DNA from: Lentibacillus cibarius
Lineage (GTDB): Bacteria; Bacillota; Bacilli; Bacillales; Amphibacillaceae
DNA: 64,000 bases
Direction: 5' to 3'
Assembly: GCF_005887555.1 (NCBI RefSeq)
Contig: NZ_VCIA01000001.1
Span: 1,178,001 to 1,242,000 of the forward strand
The notes under the pieces are model-generated. The model made no database searches. It was not told where the DNA came from and was given only the letters and a program-made list of their open reading frames with translations. Every line of letters starts with the position of its first letter. Positions within the stretch are counted from its first letter, which is position 1. Positions 53,115 through 61,440 of the stretch are shown in pieces. A program made the position numbers and the translations under genes.

Positions 53115-53642
53115 TTACAACAAAAATCCTCCATATACTAATGCTCCGGCTATGACAAATGCTGGGTGAATTTTTACTCGCTCCATTAACACATAACTTA
53201 CAACTAAAATCAATATCGTTTGTATTAATCCGATTCCGTGGTAGGATTGCGCAAAAAAACGCCAGGCCATTACCCCGAGCAGTACCGCAATAACCGGTCG
53301 TACATATAGGGTCATTCGTTTTACTTTAGGAGATTCTTTATACTTAAAAAGAATGCCTAACAAAACAAGCATTAAAATCAACGATGGCGCGACCGTTGCA
53401 AACACACCAACGAACGCGCCCGGAACGCCAGCTACATCATATCCAATATAGCCAGCCATTTTAGTCGCAATTGGTCCCGGCAACGAATTACTGAGTGCCA
53501 ATACTTCACTGAATTCCTGAACAGACATCCAGCCAAACCGCTGCACCACTTCATTTTCGACTAAAGGTATGGAAGCAGGACCACCTCCATAGCCTAAAAT
53601 TCCCGGGATAAAAAAGGCCACAAAAATGTTCCAATAAATCAT
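53115..53642 (-). CDS. Chromate transporter (CHR), single-domain, YwrA/YwrB type
   Basis: A membrane protein of about 175 residues, one half of a two-gene chromate/sulfate-type antiporter. Family motifs: FVAFFIPGILGYGGGPASIPLVENEVV, EFSEVLALSNSLPGPIATKMAGYIGYDVAG and GAFVGVFATVAPSLI. The ATG at 53642 overlaps the stop of the partner by four bases. The longer frame to 53807 runs through the partner gene. It is the last gene of a ggt-chr-chr group, matching the B. subtilis ywrA-ywrD set. Physiological substrate unknown. Confidence 0.9.
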   Translation of the reverse strand: MIYWNIFVAFFIPGILGYGGGPASIPLVENEVVQRFGWMSVQEFSEVLALSNSLPGPIATKMAGYIGYDVAGVPGAFVGVFATVAPSLILMLVLLGILFKYKESPKVKRMTLYVRPVIAVLLGVMAWRFFAQSYHGIGLIQTILILVVSYVLMERVKIHPAFVIAGALVYGGFLL

Positions 53643-54223
53643 GATGACGAAACACCTTCTTTTTGCTTTTGACGTTCTTTGGATTTGTCGGTATCTTTTT
53701 GTACTAACGCTATAATTAATAATGCAGCGATGACGATTCCGGGATGAATGCCAATCAACTCGAGTAATACAACAACAAGCCCTGCCATAAGTACAGTTTT
53801 CGTCCATCCCATACCTTTACCGGCTTTTCCAATAAACTGCCAGGTCAGCACTGCCAGCATAACACCAACAACGGGAACAACTGCTGCTGTCATCCCTTGC
53901 ACCCAATCATAATCTTTAATAGAAGATAACGATGCGAGCAGCGTTATCATTAACACAATTGTTGGTAAAATGCTGGCTAATACAGCATTGATCATTCCCC
54001 AAAAGCCTGTAACACGATAACCGATATACCCTGCAAGCTTTGTGGCAATAGGTCCTGGCAGCGTGTTTCCCAGTGCAAGGATATCACCGAATTCTTCACT
54101 TGTTACCCATTTATACTTATCTACAACCTCTTTGTGTATTAAAGGAATAGAGCCCGGGCCGCCACCGTACCCGAGCATCCCTACACGAAAAAAGGCTATA
54201 AACAGATTCCATTGTGTCCGCAT
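53639..54223 (-). CDS. Chromate transporter (CHR), single-domain, partner
   Basis: 194 residues, similar to its neighbour, which suggests an old duplication. Motifs: FIAFFRVGMLGYGGGPGSIPLIHKEVVDKY, EFGDILALGNTLPGPIATKLAGYIGYRVTG and MINAVLASILPTIVLM. A short charged tail (KDTDKSKERQKQKEGV) is present. It starts 27 bases past the GGT-like gene, so it is part of the same transcript. The two half-size proteins are thought to act together. Confidence 0.9.
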   Translation of the reverse strand: MRTQWNLFIAFFRVGMLGYGGGPGSIPLIHKEVVDKYKWVTSEEFGDILALGNTLPGPIATKLAGYIGYRVTGFWGMINAVLASILPTIVLMITLLASLSSIKDYDWVQGMTAAVVPVVGVMLAVLTWQFIGKAGKGMGWTKTVLMAGLVVVLLELIGIHPGIVIAALLIIALVQKDTDKSKERQKQKEGVSSS

Positions 54224-54250
54224 AATGAACTACTCCCAGATGTTAATTTT

Positions 54251-55864
54251 TTACCAGCAGGCAACTGTTCCGTCTGTTCGCGATTCTGTTCCGCCAACCA
54301 AAACACCTGATTCCGGATCGCGCCAAATCATCTGCCCGCGCCCAAAACTGTTCGGTTCAAGCTGCATGGTAATATCGTGTCCTTTTTCAGCAAGTTCCTG
54401 TGCGATATGATGCGGAAAACTATGTTCCACCTCGACTTTTTTATCTTTTAACCACTGCCACCTTGGTGCATCTAAAGCGGCTTGCGGGTTCAGGCCGAAA
54501 TCAATTGTGTTCATCATTACTTGCACGTGTCCCTGCGGCTGCATAAATCCGCCCATCACACCAAAAGGGCCAACAGGTTGCTGATCTTTTGTTAGAAAAC
54601 CCGGAATAATCGTATGATACGTCCGTTTCCCGCCTGCCAGCGCGTTAACATGGTCTGGATTCATCGAGAAGTTATGCCCCCTATTTTGCAATGCAATGCC
54701 TGTTCCAGGTACAACCAGCCCTGAACCAAAACCCATGTAATTACTTTGAATAAAGGAAACCATATTCCCTTCATTATCAGCAGTTGCCAAGTAAACAGTA
54801 CCGCTCATCGCTGGTTCTCCAGCTTCCGGCTGCAGCGCATCATCCGTGATTAGATTCCGGCGTGCCTCACCGTACTCGTCACACAATATATCATCACTTG
54901 AACAATACATGTGCTTTTCTTCTGTGATATGTTCCTCTCCGTCTGCAAAAGCGAGTTTCATAGCTTCTATTTGTTTATGATAAGTAGAAACAGATTCCTT
55001 TTCATTAAACGTAAATCCTTTTAATATGTTTAATGCCTGAAGAGCAACAATCCCCTGCCCGTTAGGTGGTATCTCCCATACATCATACCCGCGATAATTT
55101 ACCTTAATAGGATCAACCCAGTCAGGCTGGTGAGCAGCCAGATCATCATATGTGAGAAATCCGTTGTTTTCATTTGAAAAGCTGCTAATCTTTTCAGCTA
55201 ATTCTCCGCGATAGAAAGATTCAGCACCTGTCTCCGCAATCGAACGCAATGTTTCTGCATGATCAAGAGACGACCAAATCTCTCCGGCTTCTGGTGCACG
55301 GCCCTTTGGCGCAAACGTCTGAAACCATTCTGTAAAAATGGAATCGGTAAGATGCTCACTAAAATTTTTATATGCCTTTTTCCAATACTTGCTTAACGTC
55401 GGAGAAACCGGAAAACCTTCTTCCGCATACTGTATGGCCGGTTGCAATACCTCATTTAAAGCAAGTTTACCAAAACGTTCAGATAGCGCTGCCCAAGCCC
55501 CCGGCGCGCCTGGCACTGTTACAGGAGTCCATCCATACTTCGGGATCTCCTCGAAACCCGCTTCTTTTACCGCATCAATCGATATGCTTTCCGGCGACCG
55601 GCCGCTGGAATTTAACCCGTAAAGGTCCCCTTTCATCCAGACGAGTGCAAATGCATCCCCGCCGATACCATTCGAGGTAGGCTCGACTACTGTAAGACAA
55701 GCCGCTGTTGCAATCGCAGCATCAACTGCATTTCCGCCCTTTTTAAGTATCTCCAAACCCGCTTGAGAAGCCAATGGTTGGGATGTAGCTACCATACCGT
55801 TTTTGGCATAGGTAGCGTTGCGCTTTACATGATATGGATAAGACTGATTGTGAAATGACATCAT
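54251..55864 (-). CDS. ywrD: Gamma-glutamyltransferase family protein (YwrD-like)
   Basis: 537 residues, the usual length of an unprocessed GGT. It cleaves itself before the catalytic Thr to give large and small subunits. The nucleophilic Thr is near residue 356 in GTVYLATADNEGNMVSFIQS. Other family parts are AKNGMVATSQPLASQAGLEIL, KGGNAVDAAIATAACLTVVEPTSNGIGGDAF, VPGAPGAWAAL and PNGQGIVALQAL. There is no signal peptide, as in YwrD, so it is probably cytosolic. The neighbouring CHR and Lrp genes are the same as in B. subtilis ywrA-D. Substrate: glutathione or other gamma-glutamyl compounds. Confidence 0.9.
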   Translation of the reverse strand: MMSFHNQSYPYHVKRNATYAKNGMVATSQPLASQAGLEILKKGGNAVDAAIATAACLTVVEPTSNGIGGDAFALVWMKGDLYGLNSSGRSPESISIDAVKEAGFEEIPKYGWTPVTVPGAPGAWAALSERFGKLALNEVLQPAIQYAEEGFPVSPTLSKYWKKAYKNFSEHLTDSIFTEWFQTFAPKGRAPEAGEIWSSLDHAETLRSIAETGAESFYRGELAEKISSFSNENNGFLTYDDLAAHQPDWVDPIKVNYRGYDVWEIPPNGQGIVALQALNILKGFTFNEKESVSTYHKQIEAMKLAFADGEEHITEEKHMYCSSDDILCDEYGEARRNLITDDALQPEAGEPAMSGTVYLATADNEGNMVSFIQSNYMGFGSGLVVPGTGIALQNRGHNFSMNPDHVNALAGGKRTYHTIIPGFLTKDQQPVGPFGVMGGFMQPQGHVQVMMNTIDFGLNPQAALDAPRWQWLKDKKVEVEHSFPHHIAQELAEKGHDITMQLEPNSFGRGQMIWRDPESGVLVGGTESRTDGTVACW

Positions 55865-56144
55865 AGAATTTCCCCCTCGTTTAAATGAACCAACTTTCTA
55901 ACTATTTAAATTACAGCCATCATATCGAAATGCTAGTGAAATGTCAATATCAAACCATCATAAGTTAACCGTTAAAACATAATGGCTTTCATATTTAAAG
56001 TTGATTACATTAATCTACACATATATGATACCTTTCCTTGGGGATTATAGAAATAGTTTACAGTGGCATCCTTTTGCTTATGCAGTTATTTTGCTATACT
56101 TAATTGTACAAATACTTTAATAAATTCAGAAGGAGCTTAACTCC

Positions 56145-56603
56145 ATGAAAAGTGATTACTTTGATGAAATAGATAAAATAATCATTAATGAACTGGTGGA
56201 TGACGGCAGAATATCGTATGTGGAATTAGCTGAAAAAGTAGGTTTGTCAAGAGTTGCTGTAAAAGATCGCATTAATAATCTTAAAAGTAAAGGAGTTATC
56301 GAAAAGTTTACTGTAGTGGTCAATTCTGAAAAGTTCGGTAAAAAGGTATCTGCATTTTTCGAAGTTGATGTCGAACCAATGCAGCTTCAAAAAGTAGCGC
56401 AAAATTTAGCCGATAACCCGGCTGTGGCCAGTATTTATCAAATGACAGGCCCAAGTACGCTGCATATGCATGTATTAGTGGAAGATTTTAAGATGCTCGA
56501 GACATTTATCAACGACGAGCTCTATTCAGTAGAAGGAATTACACGAGTAGAAAGTTCCGTCATTTTAAAACGATTTAAAAGCAGGAATGGATTTAAATTG
56601 TAA
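56145..56603 (+). CDS. ywrC: Lrp/AsnC family regulator (YwrC-like)
   Basis: 152 residues with an N-terminal helix-turn-helix (IDKIIINELVDDGRISYVEL, then VGLSRVAVKDRINNLKSKGV) and a RAM-type ligand domain (FEVDVEPMQLQKVAQNL, GPSTLHMHVLVEDF). AAGGAGCTTAACTCC precedes the ATG. A likely -10 box TATACT lies about 55 bases upstream. It diverges from ywrD, the arrangement expected for a local regulator of the ywrD-chr transcript. Its stop codon is next to palindrome copy 10. Confidence 0.88.
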   Translation: MKSDYFDEIDKIIINELVDDGRISYVELAEKVGLSRVAVKDRINNLKSKGVIEKFTVVVNSEKFGKKVSAFFEVDVEPMQLQKVAQNLADNPAVASIYQMTGPSTLHMHVLVEDFKMLETFINDELYSVEGITRVESSVILKRFKSRNGFKL

Positions 56604-56648
56604 GTGCCAGGCACCCGAACAATTCAGAATTGTGTGTGCCCGGTACTT
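56603..56648. repeat. GTGCCAGGCAC palindrome, copy 10
   Basis: gtgccaggcacccgaac, aattcagaattgtgtgtg and cccggtactt. It touches the stop of ywrC. Confidence 0.8.
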
Positions 56649-56720
56649 GTATGTTTCATTTCCTATGTAAAGTGGAAGGCTATTACAAAAGTGAATCTTG
56701 AACAGGAAAGGATGTCACAG

Positions 56721-57074
56721 ATGCTTGAAATAAAAGGTGAGAAAAAAGGCGAAATGTTGGAAGTGACGACTGAGGGTACGGCAACACAGGACGACTTAAA
56801 AACATTTGAGGAGGCTTTAAAGGCTAAGAAGCTCCAGGAGGAACCCCTCAACATTTTATTTATTTTCAAGAACATTGAAGGTAACACCAAAGAAGCGCTA
56901 CCGAGAGCCTGGAAAATCGTTACCCATCTAAAAAGCATAAATAAAAGCGCCATTGTAGCAGACGAGACGTTTATGGGCCTGAACGAAAAGATTGAAAAGC
57001 TCATACCAGGTGTAGAAGTAGCTCAGTATCCACTGCAAGAACTGGAAGCGGCGAGAGATTGGCTTCGCGAATAA
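56721..57074 (+). CDS. SpoIIAA-like (STAS-fold) protein, second copy
   Basis: About 117 residues, related to the gene at 52138. Segments: EGTATQDDLKTFEEALKAKKL, EEPLNILFIFKNIEGNT, THLKSINKSAIVADETF and KLIPGVEVAQYPLQELEAARDW. The frame is open back to 56604, but AGGAAAGG before the ATG at 56721 is the real ribosome site. The earlier part codes through palindrome copy 10. Its stop codon is part of copy 11. Unknown function. Confidence 0.78.
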   Translation: MLEIKGEKKGEMLEVTTEGTATQDDLKTFEEALKAKKLQEEPLNILFIFKNIEGNTKEALPRAWKIVTHLKSINKSAIVADETFMGLNEKIEKLIPGVEVAQYPLQELEAARDWLRE

Positions 57075-57120
57075 GTGCCAGGCACCCGAACAATTCAGAA
57101 TTGTGCAAGTGCCTGGCACC
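57074..57120. repeat. GTGCCAGGCAC palindrome, copy 11
   Basis: agtgccaggcacccgaac, aattcagaattgtgcaagtg and cctggcacc. It lies between convergent genes and codes for the last residues (CQALAQF) of the minus-strand gene at 57095. Confidence 0.88.
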
Positions 57121-57793
57121 CTCTTACCTGGGGAGGATATAAATAAGTCGTTTGGGACGAGGCAACATGAACCAGTGGATCTCTTGTTTCGGGAGTGATC
57201 GCGAGCAAGTTGTTCTGTTTGATGTTGTACCGGGCTTCAGATAGACGCCACGGCATGTGGGAAATCGTTGCCTTCACTATGTGCTTTCCTTTGATCGTGT
57301 AAAAATGATACCGCTCCGTAAGCCAGTGCGCCAATGTGTGCTTCTCCGGAGTAAAACGTTCGGATGACGGATAAACATGTGCTGAAAATCGTCCGAATGA
57401 ATCGCCATTGGTTTGTTTCATCCTGAACGACGTCCGGCTCCCGCCATCGAAATAGGCGTGCTGATAAGGAAGCGACAGCAACCATCGAGCTCCCAGCACT
57501 GACAGCTTGCTGTTCGTGTACACTGTAAGAAAATAAACGGCCGGTTCCTCGTAAAAACGAATATACGTGCGCACATTCACCTGCGAGAGTGAACTGAGAG
57601 AAAATAAGCCAGAACCCCAGCGCAAATGGCTTCGAGGCGAACGGAAAAGAACAATGCTCACCCACGCCCGGCCATGAAATGTATCCAGTTGAAACGGCTC
57701 CGGCACGAGCGATCTTAACACATCATACGGTACCGGCCAGTGCATGAATATAGGATTTTCCCAATATTGGACCCCTATCCACGGCCTCTTCAT
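57095..57793 (-). CDS. DUF2071 (YqjF) family protein
   Basis: About 232 residues of the DUF2071/YqjF family, an acetoacetate-decarboxylase-like fold with no known reaction. The start MKRPWIGVQYWENPIFMHWP is typical, as are PYDVLRSLVPEPFQLDTFHG and WVSIVLFRSPRS. GAGGAGG precedes the ATG at 57793. The frame to 57961 is open because it reads through palindrome copy 12. The C-terminus GCQALAQF comes from copy 11, so the native stop was probably lost. Confidence 0.85.
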   Translation of the reverse strand: MKRPWIGVQYWENPIFMHWPVPYDVLRSLVPEPFQLDTFHGRAWVSIVLFRSPRSHLRWGSGLFSLSSLSQVNVRTYIRFYEEPAVYFLTVYTNSKLSVLGARWLLSLPYQHAYFDGGSRTSFRMKQTNGDSFGRFSAHVYPSSERFTPEKHTLAHWLTERYHFYTIKGKHIVKATISHMPWRLSEARYNIKQNNLLAITPETRDPLVHVASSQTTYLYPPQVRGCQALAQF

Positions 57794-57887
57794 AGTGCAG
57801 CCTCCTCTATTCCGCCTAGCAGGAATCGTCATAAAGCTCCAATTTGCAATTAATATAACACATGAGTACCATCTTGGAAAATGTTTA

Positions 57888-57934
57888 AGTGCCAGGCACA
57901 TACACAATTCTGAATTGTGTTCGTGCCTGGCACT
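57888..57934. repeat. GTGCCAGGCAC palindrome, copy 12
   Basis: agtgccaggcacatacac, aattctgaattgtgttcgtg and cctggcact. It lies about 95 bases upstream of the DUF2071 gene. Confidence 0.88.
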
Positions 57935-57943
57935 CGAATGATT

Positions 57944-57985
57944 CTGTCGCTCGAGTTGCACGCTCTCTCGCTCAAGTTCGGATTA
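57944..57985. repeat. CTCGAG repeat, site 12 (2 units)
   Basis: Two units (ctgtcgctcgagttgcacg and ctctcgctcaagttcgg), placed ten bases after palindrome copy 12. Confidence 0.6.
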
Positions 57986-58188
57986 ATGCTATCCCTTTTT
58001 ACATTTTATGGAAGTTGTATACCCACTCCTACCGGGGGAGATCCCGCTTTCATACTATTATTCCCCCATTAAGAAGTCGTTCTGGTCGGTAAGCTAAACA
58101 CAGTCATCCTTCTCAACATCTGGACGGGGATCCTAATAATCTGTTATAACTAGACTAGTTGACTATAGATAATGAAAGAAGGATAGAT

Positions 58189-58818
58189 ATGAGAAGGGAT
58201 TTAGTTTTTCGGTGGCTTTTCTTTTTTATTGGTCTATTGGTCTTGGGGCTTGGCGTTGCTTTGACTATCAAAGGGCAGCGGTTTGGTGTGGGGTCCTGGG
58301 ATGTGTTGCATGTGGGCTTGTTTAAGCAGCTTGGGTTATCTATTGGGCTCTGGTCCATTATTATGGGTATCCTTATTGTTACAGCTTCTTCTATCGGTTT
58401 ACGCGAGCTGCCCAAAATCGGCACATTTGCTAATCTAACGTCAGTCGGCTTATTTATCGACTTTTTTAATTGGCTCATTCCCGACCCCCATACGTTTCTC
58501 ATGCAATTTATCGCCTTTATTCTTGGCGTGATACTTCTAGCGATCGGCTGTGGCATCTATATTTCGGCGGATTTAGGCGCAGGCCCCCGGGATACAGTAA
58601 TGCTTCTGTTGTCGGAAAAGCTAAATTGGAGCATTACTTTTGCACGGACCTTTATGGAAATAGTTGTCGCTGTCGCAGGTTTTCTATTAGGCGGGCCAAT
58701 CGGCGTAGGGACCGTTATCATCACCTTTGCCCTTGGACCAATCATTCAAGTTTCTCTCGGGTACAGCAAAAAAGTTCTGCATCACCAACTAGAGTGCCAG
58801 GCACCCGCACAATTCTGA
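58189..58818 (+). CDS. yczE: YczE-type membrane protein
   Basis: 209 residues with five or six helices, YczE/YyaS family. It matches RWLFFFIGLLVLGLGVALTI, GVGSWDVLHVGLFKQLGLSIG, the glycine-rich GCGIYISADLGAGPRDTVML and the repeat GPIGVGTVIITFALGPIIQ. GAAGGATAGAT precedes the ATG at 58189. In B. subtilis YczE supports antibiotic (bacillaene/surfactin type) synthesis by an unknown mechanism. Here no such genes are near. The end CQAPAQF is encoded by palindrome copy 13. Confidence 0.8.
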   Translation: MRRDLVFRWLFFFIGLLVLGLGVALTIKGQRFGVGSWDVLHVGLFKQLGLSIGLWSIIMGILIVTASSIGLRELPKIGTFANLTSVGLFIDFFNWLIPDPHTFLMQFIAFILGVILLAIGCGIYISADLGAGPRDTVMLLLSEKLNWSITFARTFMEIVVAVAGFLLGGPIGVGTVIITFALGPIIQVSLGYSKKVLHHQLECQAPAQF

Positions 58819-58840
58819 ATTGTTTGGGTGCCTGGCACTT
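58793..58840. repeat. GTGCCAGGCAC palindrome, copy 13
   Basis: agtgccaggcacccgcac, aattctgaattgtttgggtg and cctggcactta. It joins the ends of two convergent genes: it codes for the tail of yczE, and its final TTA is the stop codon of the minus-strand Rieske gene. Confidence 0.9.
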
Positions 58841-59819
58841 ATTTCTTTGGTATGGTGCCGTTTTCGATTCCTAATTCGTCCAGCCATCTCCGGTAAGCGA
58901 TTGTGAGCGCATCTGATTTTAGATGCATTTCTGCTTGCAGGTCTAATGGGAGGAGTTCCGGCTTTTGACTTTCGACCACATCTAAGTCCTGATAAAAAAT
59001 CGTATCCTGAAATTCTCTGAATGGCTCGTCCGGCTGATCCAAATCATAATTTCTCGTCAGAAGCATAAAGACCCTGCATTGCTCGTGGTCTTCCTGATTG
59101 ACAACCGTTAAAATCGTAAATTCCTCATTCGATCCTTCTGCTGTTTTCGTGAATCGTGCAACAGTAGGACTCAAAATCTCATACACATAGTCCGTATAAC
59201 CACCTTTGGACCGACCGTCAGCATTTGGTTGGTAAACGGGAATTTTACTTGTAATGAAGCGGCCATCGATAAATTCTACATTATAATCGACTATTTCAGC
59301 ATGATCAGCATCCCCAAGCATGCCTTCATGAACAAACATTAAATGGGATACATCAATGAAATTTTCGATAATTCTTGGCGCATTGGCTTGCACTTCATAG
59401 GAACCGCAAATGATGGTACGGTAACCTTCTTTATCATATTCCGGATACGTAATCAGTGGAGTTGGTTCATCCCCAAGATTCACCCAGATAAGACCAAGAT
59501 ATTCCTGACAATGATAAACAGTTGCTTTTGCTTTCCTAGGGATGGGCCGTTCACATGGCAGTGCAGGAATCTTCACACATGTTCCTTCTGAATTATACTC
59601 CCATGCGTGATACGCACATACTAGATTCCCATCGACTACTTTTCCCAATGAGAGAGCGGCTCCCCGGTGAATACATAAATCTTTGAAAGCATGGACGCCT
59701 TTCTCATTTCGGAAAATAACCACCCTTTCCCCGAGCACGTATACCTGTTTCGGATCGTGCTGCAGCTCCTCCGCTTTGCATACAGGATGCCATTCATTCC
59801 ATAACTTATCTTGATGCAT
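58839..59819 (-). CDS. Rieske non-heme iron oxygenase, alpha-type subunit (HpxD-like)
   Basis: A ring-hydroxylating oxygenase of about 326 residues. The Rieske [2Fe-2S] ligands are in CIHRGAALSLGKVVDGN and LVCAYHAWEYN (C-x-H...C-x2-H). The catalytic iron site is NFIDVSHLMFVHEGMLGDADH with the Asp and two His. AGGAGGAATTATT precedes the ATG. The gene lies 80 bases downstream of the NCS2 permease, so it is probably in the same riboswitch-controlled operon, beside guanine deaminase. In Klebsiella, hpxD/hpxE encode an oxygenase that turns hypoxanthine into xanthine. That is the best analogue, but this function is an inference. Its electron partner may be the ferredoxins and reductase at 38.9-42.3 kb. 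A demethylase is another possibility. Confidence 0.85.
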   Translation of the reverse strand: MHQDKLWNEWHPVCKAEELQHDPKQVYVLGERVVIFRNEKGVHAFKDLCIHRGAALSLGKVVDGNLVCAYHAWEYNSEGTCVKIPALPCERPIPRKAKATVYHCQEYLGLIWVNLGDEPTPLITYPEYDKEGYRTIICGSYEVQANAPRIIENFIDVSHLMFVHEGMLGDADHAEIVDYNVEFIDGRFITSKIPVYQPNADGRSKGGYTDYVYEILSPTVARFTKTAEGSNEEFTILTVVNQEDHEQCRVFMLLTRNYDLDQPDEPFREFQDTIFYQDLDVVESQKPELLPLDLQAEMHLKSDALTIAYRRWLDELGIENGTIPKK

Positions 59820-59900
59820 AATAATTCCTCCTTGTTTTGTTAGGACTGGGCGAGACGGCACTTTTAACTTTAGGACAGTAGAAGCGCTGATACACCCGTC

Positions 59901-61262
59901 TTACTTGTTCACGCCGATTGGGATTACTTTGTTGTCTTGCTTTTTCTCCGGGAGCACGAAATTAAGTACTAATGCTGCGATTGCTCCAACGGCTGTACCT
60001 GAAGAAACAAAGTAAGTTACTAGATTGGGAAGTTGCTCTGCTATATCAGCAGGGATTAGAACAGCAGCTAATGCGAGCATAATCGGAACACCAACTACGA
60101 GCATATTTCGCTCCGTAAATGGGGCATTTTTTACGACTTTCAACCCATTCATCATAATGACCACACAGAGAATGGCGAACACACCATTAATAACGGGAGC
60201 AGGAATACTGGCAATACCATTCATCAACTTGGGCATCATTCCCAGCGCCATTAGAATAGCACCACCGGCAATAATGGGTCTGCGGCTTTTTACACCCGTA
60301 ATGGCAATGACCCCGGCATTGGAGGAATATCCAGTGACAGGTGTTCCACCGAAAAAGGATCCGATGAAGCATCCCAGTCCTTCGCCGAATGCTCCTCCGT
60401 TCAACCGCTTCTCACCAAGCTTTTCGTCCGCCACCTCGCCAACGGTAAACCATGTGCCTGTTGTTTCAATCATGATAATCAAATAAATGGCAAGCATAAT
60501 GAGTATGGCGTCTAAGTCAAACGTCGGTGTGCCAAATGCATATATACTCGGCAACGCAAACCACGGAACATCGCCAACAGAGGAAAAGTCTGTCATGTCA
60601 AAGAAGTAAGCAACCAATGTGCCAATTCCCAATGCCGATATGACCGAAGCTACTTTCATAAATCTAAATTTTGTTTGCACACTTTCACCGACATACATAC
60701 AAATAATAAGAATCGCCGCCGTAATGAAGGCAACAAGAATATTTAACTGAAAACTGCCTGGAGCCGTATAGATGGAATTAATCGCACTGGGCATCAGGGA
60801 AATCCCAACCACAACAATGACCGTACCCGCAACAATTGGTGGGATAAATTTTAGTACAAGCCTGCTAAATAGTTTTAAAGGCCTGCCAAGTATCGAAATC
60901 AACAGCGCGCCAGGAATCAGACTGCCAATCATTGCACCTATCCCGGATGTTGTTCCAATTGTCGCCAATGCACTTATAGGAACGAAAGATGGCCCTTGCA
61001 TCACCGGCAGTTTCATGGCAAAACCAGCCTGAATAATGGTCGCAATCCCGCAAGCAATAAATGTCATTTGCACCAATAACGCACTGTCGGCTACAGAAAA
61101 TGATAATAACCCCGCCAAAATGAGTGGAGGAATGAACAGATCCATTGCAAGTACATGCTGCAATCCGACAAAGATAGATTTCCCGACAGAAATAGCTGCA
61201 TCCCTGTCCTGTGGTTCCACCTGATTCATCTCAATTTCCTTATCTCTGGCTGTTTGATGCAT
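59901..61262 (-). CDS. NCS2 family purine (xanthine/uracil-type) permease
   Basis: A proton-coupled nucleobase carrier of about 453 residues with 14 membrane segments (NCS2/xanthine-uracil permease family). The N-terminal motif is FVGLQHVLAMDLFIPPLILA. The family signature is AYLIIMIETTGTWFTVGEVA plus GGTPVTGYSSNAGVIAITG, with Glu and Gly residues that bind the purine. The frame is open to 61427, but the ATG at 61262 has GGGAGG upstream. A guanine riboswitch and terminator precede it on the same strand. Guanine, xanthine or urate is the likely substrate. Confidence 0.9.
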   Translation of the reverse strand: MHQTARDKEIEMNQVEPQDRDAAISVGKSIFVGLQHVLAMDLFIPPLILAGLLSFSVADSALLVQMTFIACGIATIIQAGFAMKLPVMQGPSFVPISALATIGTTSGIGAMIGSLIPGALLISILGRPLKLFSRLVLKFIPPIVAGTVIVVVGISLMPSAINSIYTAPGSFQLNILVAFITAAILIICMYVGESVQTKFRFMKVASVISALGIGTLVAYFFDMTDFSSVGDVPWFALPSIYAFGTPTFDLDAILIMLAIYLIIMIETTGTWFTVGEVADEKLGEKRLNGGAFGEGLGCFIGSFFGGTPVTGYSSNAGVIAITGVKSRRPIIAGGAILMALGMMPKLMNGIASIPAPVINGVFAILCVVIMMNGLKVVKNAPFTERNMLVVGVPIMLALAAVLIPADIAEQLPNLVTYFVSSGTAVGAIAALVLNFVLPEKKQDNKVIPIGVNK

Positions 61263-61328
61263 TCGATAATTCCTCCCATGAATGGTCTTGTAGTTGGTGA
61301 AAGCGAATGTCGGCGGTGGTACAGGTAT

Positions 61329-61378
61329 AAAAAAGCCCGGGACACACGCTTCCCTATAAGAAAGCATGTATCCCGGGG
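61329..61378 (-). terminator. Intrinsic terminator of the riboswitch
   Basis: On the minus strand CCCGGGATACATGCTTTC and GGAAGCGTGTGTCCCGGG form a long stem with a six-base loop, followed by cttttttat. It lies between the aptamer and the permease gene, so it is the off-state hairpin of the riboswitch. Confidence 0.85.
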
Positions 61379-61440
61379 ACTCGTAACCATAATAAGAATA
61401 GCATCTAATATAAAAATTAGACGTCACCGGACTTGCTTTC

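Noticed and set aside
61321..61440. Second riboswitch between the guanine aptamer and the permease
   Set aside because: The sequence folds as the terminator and linker of the guanine riboswitch. No other known aptamer core is present.
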